From Mycolicibacterium wolinskyi (GTDB taxonomy: Bacteria > Actinomycetota > Actinomycetes > Mycobacteriales > Mycobacteriaceae), in contig NZ_LQQA01000009.1 in the NCBI RefSeq assembly GCF_002101965.1, positions 186,001-250,000 on the forward strand: a stretch of 64,000 bases of DNA, in the 5' to 3' direction. Positions 59,841-64,000 of this stretch are shown here, in pieces (the first letter of the stretch is position 1; each line of letters opens with the position of its first letter). The notes under the pieces are model-generated. The model ran no database searches, was not told the origin of the DNA, and saw nothing but the letters and a program-made list of their open reading frames with translations. The translations under genes and the position numbers were made by a program.

Positions 59841-60620
59841 TCAGCTTCCGAAGGCCTTCTTCGGCGCCGGGCCTTCAGGCAGCACGCCCGGATACGGCTG
59901 CTCGAGCGCCTCGCGCTGAAGCACGAAGAGCTGCTCGCAGGCACCGAGCGCGGCATCCAGCAGCTTGTCGAGCGTCGAGCGCGGGAACGTCGCACCCTCG
60001 CCGGTGCCCTGGATCTCCACGAGCGTGCCGGTGTCGGTGGCGACGACGTTCATGTCCACCTCGGCGCGGGAGTCCTCGGTGTAGGGCAGGTCGACGCGTA
60101 CGCGCCCGTCGACCACGCCGACGGACACCGCCGCGATGGCACACGACAGCGGCCGCGGGTCCGACAGCCGCCCGGCCGCCGACAGGTAGGTCACCGCATC
60201 GGCGAGCGCGACGTAGGCGCCGGTGATCGACGCGGTGCGGGTACCGCCGTCGGCCTGCAACACATCACAGTCGACGGCAATGGTGTTCTCCCCCAACGCC
60301 CCAAGGTCGATGCATGCGCGCAGGGACCGCCCGATCAGCCGGCTGATCTCCTGGGTGCGCCCGCCCACGCGACCTTTGACCGATTCGCGGTCCGAGCGGT
60401 CGTGGGTGGCGGCGGGCAACATGGCGTATTCGGCGGTGAGCCAGCCCTGCCCCGACCCCTTGCGCCAGCGCGGTACCCCCTCGGTGACCGATGCCGTGCA
60501 CATCACCCGGGTCTGGCCGAACTCGACCAATACCGACCCGGCCGGATGTGTGGTGAAGCCGCGGGTGATGACCACCGGACGCAGCTCGTCATCGAGCCGC
60601 CCATCTTCTCGTCTGGACAC
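59841..60620 (-). CDS. rph: Ribonuclease PH
   Basis: A 259-residue RNase PH from GTG 60620. [51 protein letters not shown] and [25 protein letters not shown] match the enzyme throughout, including the phosphate-binding arginines and catalytic acidic residues. It trims tRNA 3' ends by phosphorolysis. It is upstream of rdgB and downstream of the Rv1339-type phosphodiesterase gene, in the conserved mycobacterial order. Confidence 0.97.
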   Translation of the reverse strand: MSRREDGRLDDELRPVVITRGFTTHPAGSVLVEFGQTRVMCTASVTEGVPRWRKGSGQGWLTAEYAMLPAATHDRSDRESVKGRVGGRTQEISRLIGRSLRACIDLGALGENTIAVDCDVLQADGGTRTASITGAYVALADAVTYLSAAGRLSDPRPLSCAIAAVSVGVVDGRVRVDLPYTEDSRAEVDMNVVATDTGTLVEIQGTGEGATFPRSTLDKLLDAALGACEQLFVLQREALEQPYPGVLPEGPAPKKAFGS

Positions 60621-60655
60621 GCGCCAACCCTATCGGGTCGGTACGACGTTCCCTC

Positions 60656-61459
60656 TCAGACACCGCCCCGAGTGACATCGAAGACCTCGCCGCACACCAC
60701 CGCGTGCACCGGGCCGTCGAACTCCGCCTTGGCTTCGCTGATGACGTCCTCGCGTGAGGTCCACGGCGGAATGTGGGTGAGCAGCAACTCACCTACCCCG
60801 GCAGCGGCGGCCGCGCGGCCGGCCTCGGTACCGGAAAGGTGAAGCTTGGGTGGTCGCGATGGGTCGTGCGTCCACGACGCTTCGCACAGGAACAGGTCGG
60901 CGCCGCGCGCCAGGTCGACGAGCGCATCGCAGTACCCGGTGTCACCGCTGTAGACCAGGGTGGCCCCGGACGGATCGGTGAAGCGCATGCCGTAGGACTC
61001 GGTGGGGTGACACACCAGCCGCGGCGTCACGCTCAGTGTGCCGAGCTCGACGGTTTTGCCGTCTTCCCAGTGGCGAACTTCGAAGATGTCGGAGAAATCG
61101 TCGATTTCGTTGCCCTCGGGCGAGGATGCGGCGCCCAGCCGAGACCAGGTGTGTGCAGGCCCGTACATCAACCCGCGCTCGGTCGCCGGCATCGGGTGAT
61201 ACCGCCGCCACACGAACAAGCCGGGCAGATCCAGGCAGTGGTCGGCATGCAGATGCGACAGCAGGACGTTGACCGAATTGGGATCGGCATAGCGCTGCAG
61301 CGCACCGAGCACACCGCCGCCGAAGTCGATAACCATCGGGATCGTGTCCGGTGCGGTGACGAGGTAGCCAGAAGCTGGCGAATCTGGGCCGACAACGCTG
61401 CCGGAGCATCCCAGTACGGTCAATCGCACAGTGTCTAGCTTGCCATGCTTGCTATGCAC
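60656..61459 (-). CDS. Rv1339-like metallo-beta-lactamase-fold cyclic nucleotide phosphodiesterase
   Basis: A 267-residue MBL-fold protein from GTG 61459; GTG 61429 is an alternative giving VRLTVLGCSGS. Metal ligands are HLHADHCLD (~69-77), the following CHPTES histidine, SGDTG aspartate and a C-terminal THIPPW histidine. It closely resembles M. tuberculosis Rv1339, reported as an atypical cAMP phosphodiesterase. It would lower cAMP in the cytoplasm and thereby affect metabolism and permeability. Gene order with murI upstream and rph downstream is conserved. Confidence 0.93.
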   Translation of the reverse strand: MHSKHGKLDTVRLTVLGCSGSVVGPDSPASGYLVTAPDTIPMVIDFGGGVLGALQRYADPNSVNVLLSHLHADHCLDLPGLFVWRRYHPMPATERGLMYGPAHTWSRLGAASSPEGNEIDDFSDIFEVRHWEDGKTVELGTLSVTPRLVCHPTESYGMRFTDPSGATLVYSGDTGYCDALVDLARGADLFLCEASWTHDPSRPPKLHLSGTEAGRAAAAAGVGELLLTHIPPWTSREDVISEAKAEFDGPVHAVVCGEVFDVTRGGV

Positions 61460-61492
61460 CTGGCCAAGACATGCCCGGTTTGGCGACAGAGA

Positions 61493-62313
61493 TCATCTTC
61501 GGGCGCCGGCGTGACGCCGCACCGGGCGTACTCCGTCCAGGCTCGGGCCAAGGAACCGGGCCGCCAACGCGGTGAAAGCCTCGGGATCGCCCGTCGCCTC
61601 GAACACGCGCCGCGCGGGCCCGGTCTCGTGTGGCCGCAGCAGATCCAGCTCGGTCAATACCCGCAGCAGATCCTTCGCGGTCTCCTCGGCTGACGACACC
61701 AGAGTGACGTTGTCGCCCATGGCCAATTGGATGAGCCCCGACAGCATCGGGTAGTGCGTGCAGCCCAGCACCAGCGTGTCGACCTCGGCCCGCTGCAACG
61801 GCTCCAGATAGCCCTCCGCGAGCCCGAGGACCTGGCGCCCGCTCGTGACCCCGCGCTCGACGAAGTCGACGAACCGCGGACAGGCCACCCCGATCACCTC
61901 GGTGTCGCGCGCCGCGGTGAACGCGTCTTGGTATGCGCCCGACGCGATGGTCGCGGCGGTGCCGATGACGCCGATGCGCCCATTGCGGGTTGCGGCCACG
62001 GCCCGGCGCACCGCGGGCAGGATCACCTCGATCACCGGGACGGGCGAGTAGCGCTCACGCGCGTCCCGCAGGCATGCCGACGACGCGGTGTTGCAGGCGA
62101 TCACCAAGGCCTTGACGCCACGCGACACCAGATCGTCGCCGATCGCGAGCGAATGGGCGCGGATTTCCGGGATGGTGAGCGGGCCGTAGGGCCCGTTGCC
62201 GGTGTCGCCGACGTAGACGATGTCCTCGTCGGGTAGTTGGTCGATGATGGCGCGGGCCACGGTGAGCCCGCCGACTCCGGAATCGAAGATGCCGATCGGC
62301 GCGAGTTGGTCGG

Positions 62314-62317
<4 letters not shown>
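61493..62317 (-). CDS. murI: Glutamate racemase
   Basis: A 274-residue MurI from ATG 62317, overlapping the rhomboid stop (ATGA). [17 protein letters not shown] and [11 protein letters not shown] bind substrate; the two catalytic cysteines are in [10 protein letters not shown] (~75) and VLGCTHYP (~185). It converts L-glutamate to D-glutamate for peptidoglycan synthesis. The gene is part of the conserved cysM-rhomboid-murI-phosphodiesterase-rph-rdgB block. Confidence 0.97.
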
Positions 62318-63959
<1,642 letters not shown>

Positions 63960-64000
63960 CTATCCACCGGCGACGGCGGGCAGGATCGTCACCGAGTCGC
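63960..64000 (-). CDS. cysO: CysO sulfur-carrier protein, C-terminal end only
   Basis: Only the last 12 codons are in the window: the reverse strand reads DSVTILPAVAGG followed by TAG. The C-terminal Gly-Gly is the part that is adenylated and thiocarboxylated in ThiS/MoaD-like carriers, and the SVTILPAVAGG ending matches mycobacterial CysO (Rv1335). Its position immediately before cysM confirms the assignment. Confidence 0.92.
   Translation of the reverse strand, partial: DSVTILPAVAGG

Overview
The window is GC-rich, uses many GTG and some TTG starts, and ends in the conserved mycobacterial block lprD - DUF3817 - rdgB - rph - Rv1339-type phosphodiesterase - murI - rhomboid - cysM - cysO. It is therefore chromosomal DNA of a fast-growing mycobacterium, most likely of the Mycolicibacterium smegmatis group (inference from gene content and order). 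About 58 kb of largely accessory catabolic genes precede this core block.

Region 1 (1-5.4 kb, minus strand): a TetR regulator, 3Fe-4S ferredoxin, cytochrome P450, amidohydrolase and M24 peptidase form one cluster, with an SDR upstream. An identical 19-bp site lies before the TetR gene and again before the SDR. Region 2 (5.4-7.3 kb, plus): a DUF2236 oxygenase-like gene behind a 19-bp palindrome, a 73-aa membrane protein and a TetR gene that seems to start at CTG. Region 3 (7.3-17.1 kb, minus): a nine-gene operon with MhpA-, MhpB- and MhpC-like meta-cleavage enzymes, a KstD-like flavoprotein, a luciferase-like monooxygenase with a flavin reductase, an SDR, a cyclase-family hydrolase and an alpha/beta hydrolase. 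It is divergent from an IclR regulator that is followed by a second KstD-like dehydrogenase and a TetR regulator.

Region 4 (20-36.6 kb): several divergent acyl-CoA operons: thiolase/MeaB GTPase; two SDRs (one frameshifted); FadD/two-subunit FadE/enoyl-CoA hydratase; a 2Fe-2S ferredoxin; a B12-dependent acyl-CoA mutase with separate large and small subunits, LLM oxidoreductase and CoA transferase; and HSDL2-like SDR/acyl-CoA ligase/small protein/MHS transporter. Three of the divergent promoters, including the mhp one, carry an exact palindrome GAGAATnnnATTCTC. The mutase/SDR promoter carries two degenerate copies inside 28-nt direct repeats. This suggests one regulon spanning ring cleavage, beta-oxidation and a B12-dependent carbon-skeleton rearrangement.

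Region 5 (36.6-51 kb): separate regulator/transport/catabolism cassettes. These are XRE-cupin with an MFS porter; an SDR; a GntR/FadR regulator with a hydroxyacid dehydrogenase, MHS transporter and split transketolase; a dehydrogenase-CMD fusion opposite a TetR; and MFS-LacI-P450-aminoglycoside-phosphotransferase-like genes with two near-duplicate LacI-type promoters. Region 6 (51-58.4 kb): ahpD/ahpC, a lipoprotein metallopeptidase, a DUF4333 protein, a fatty acyl-AMP ligase, a potassium channel, tRNA-Leu(UAG) and a stand-alone HTH/LAGLIDADG protein. Region 7 (58.4-64 kb): the conserved block, cut off inside cysO.

No CRISPR array, rRNA, insertion sequence or prophage was seen. Functions are read from motifs and remembered family features; no database search was run.
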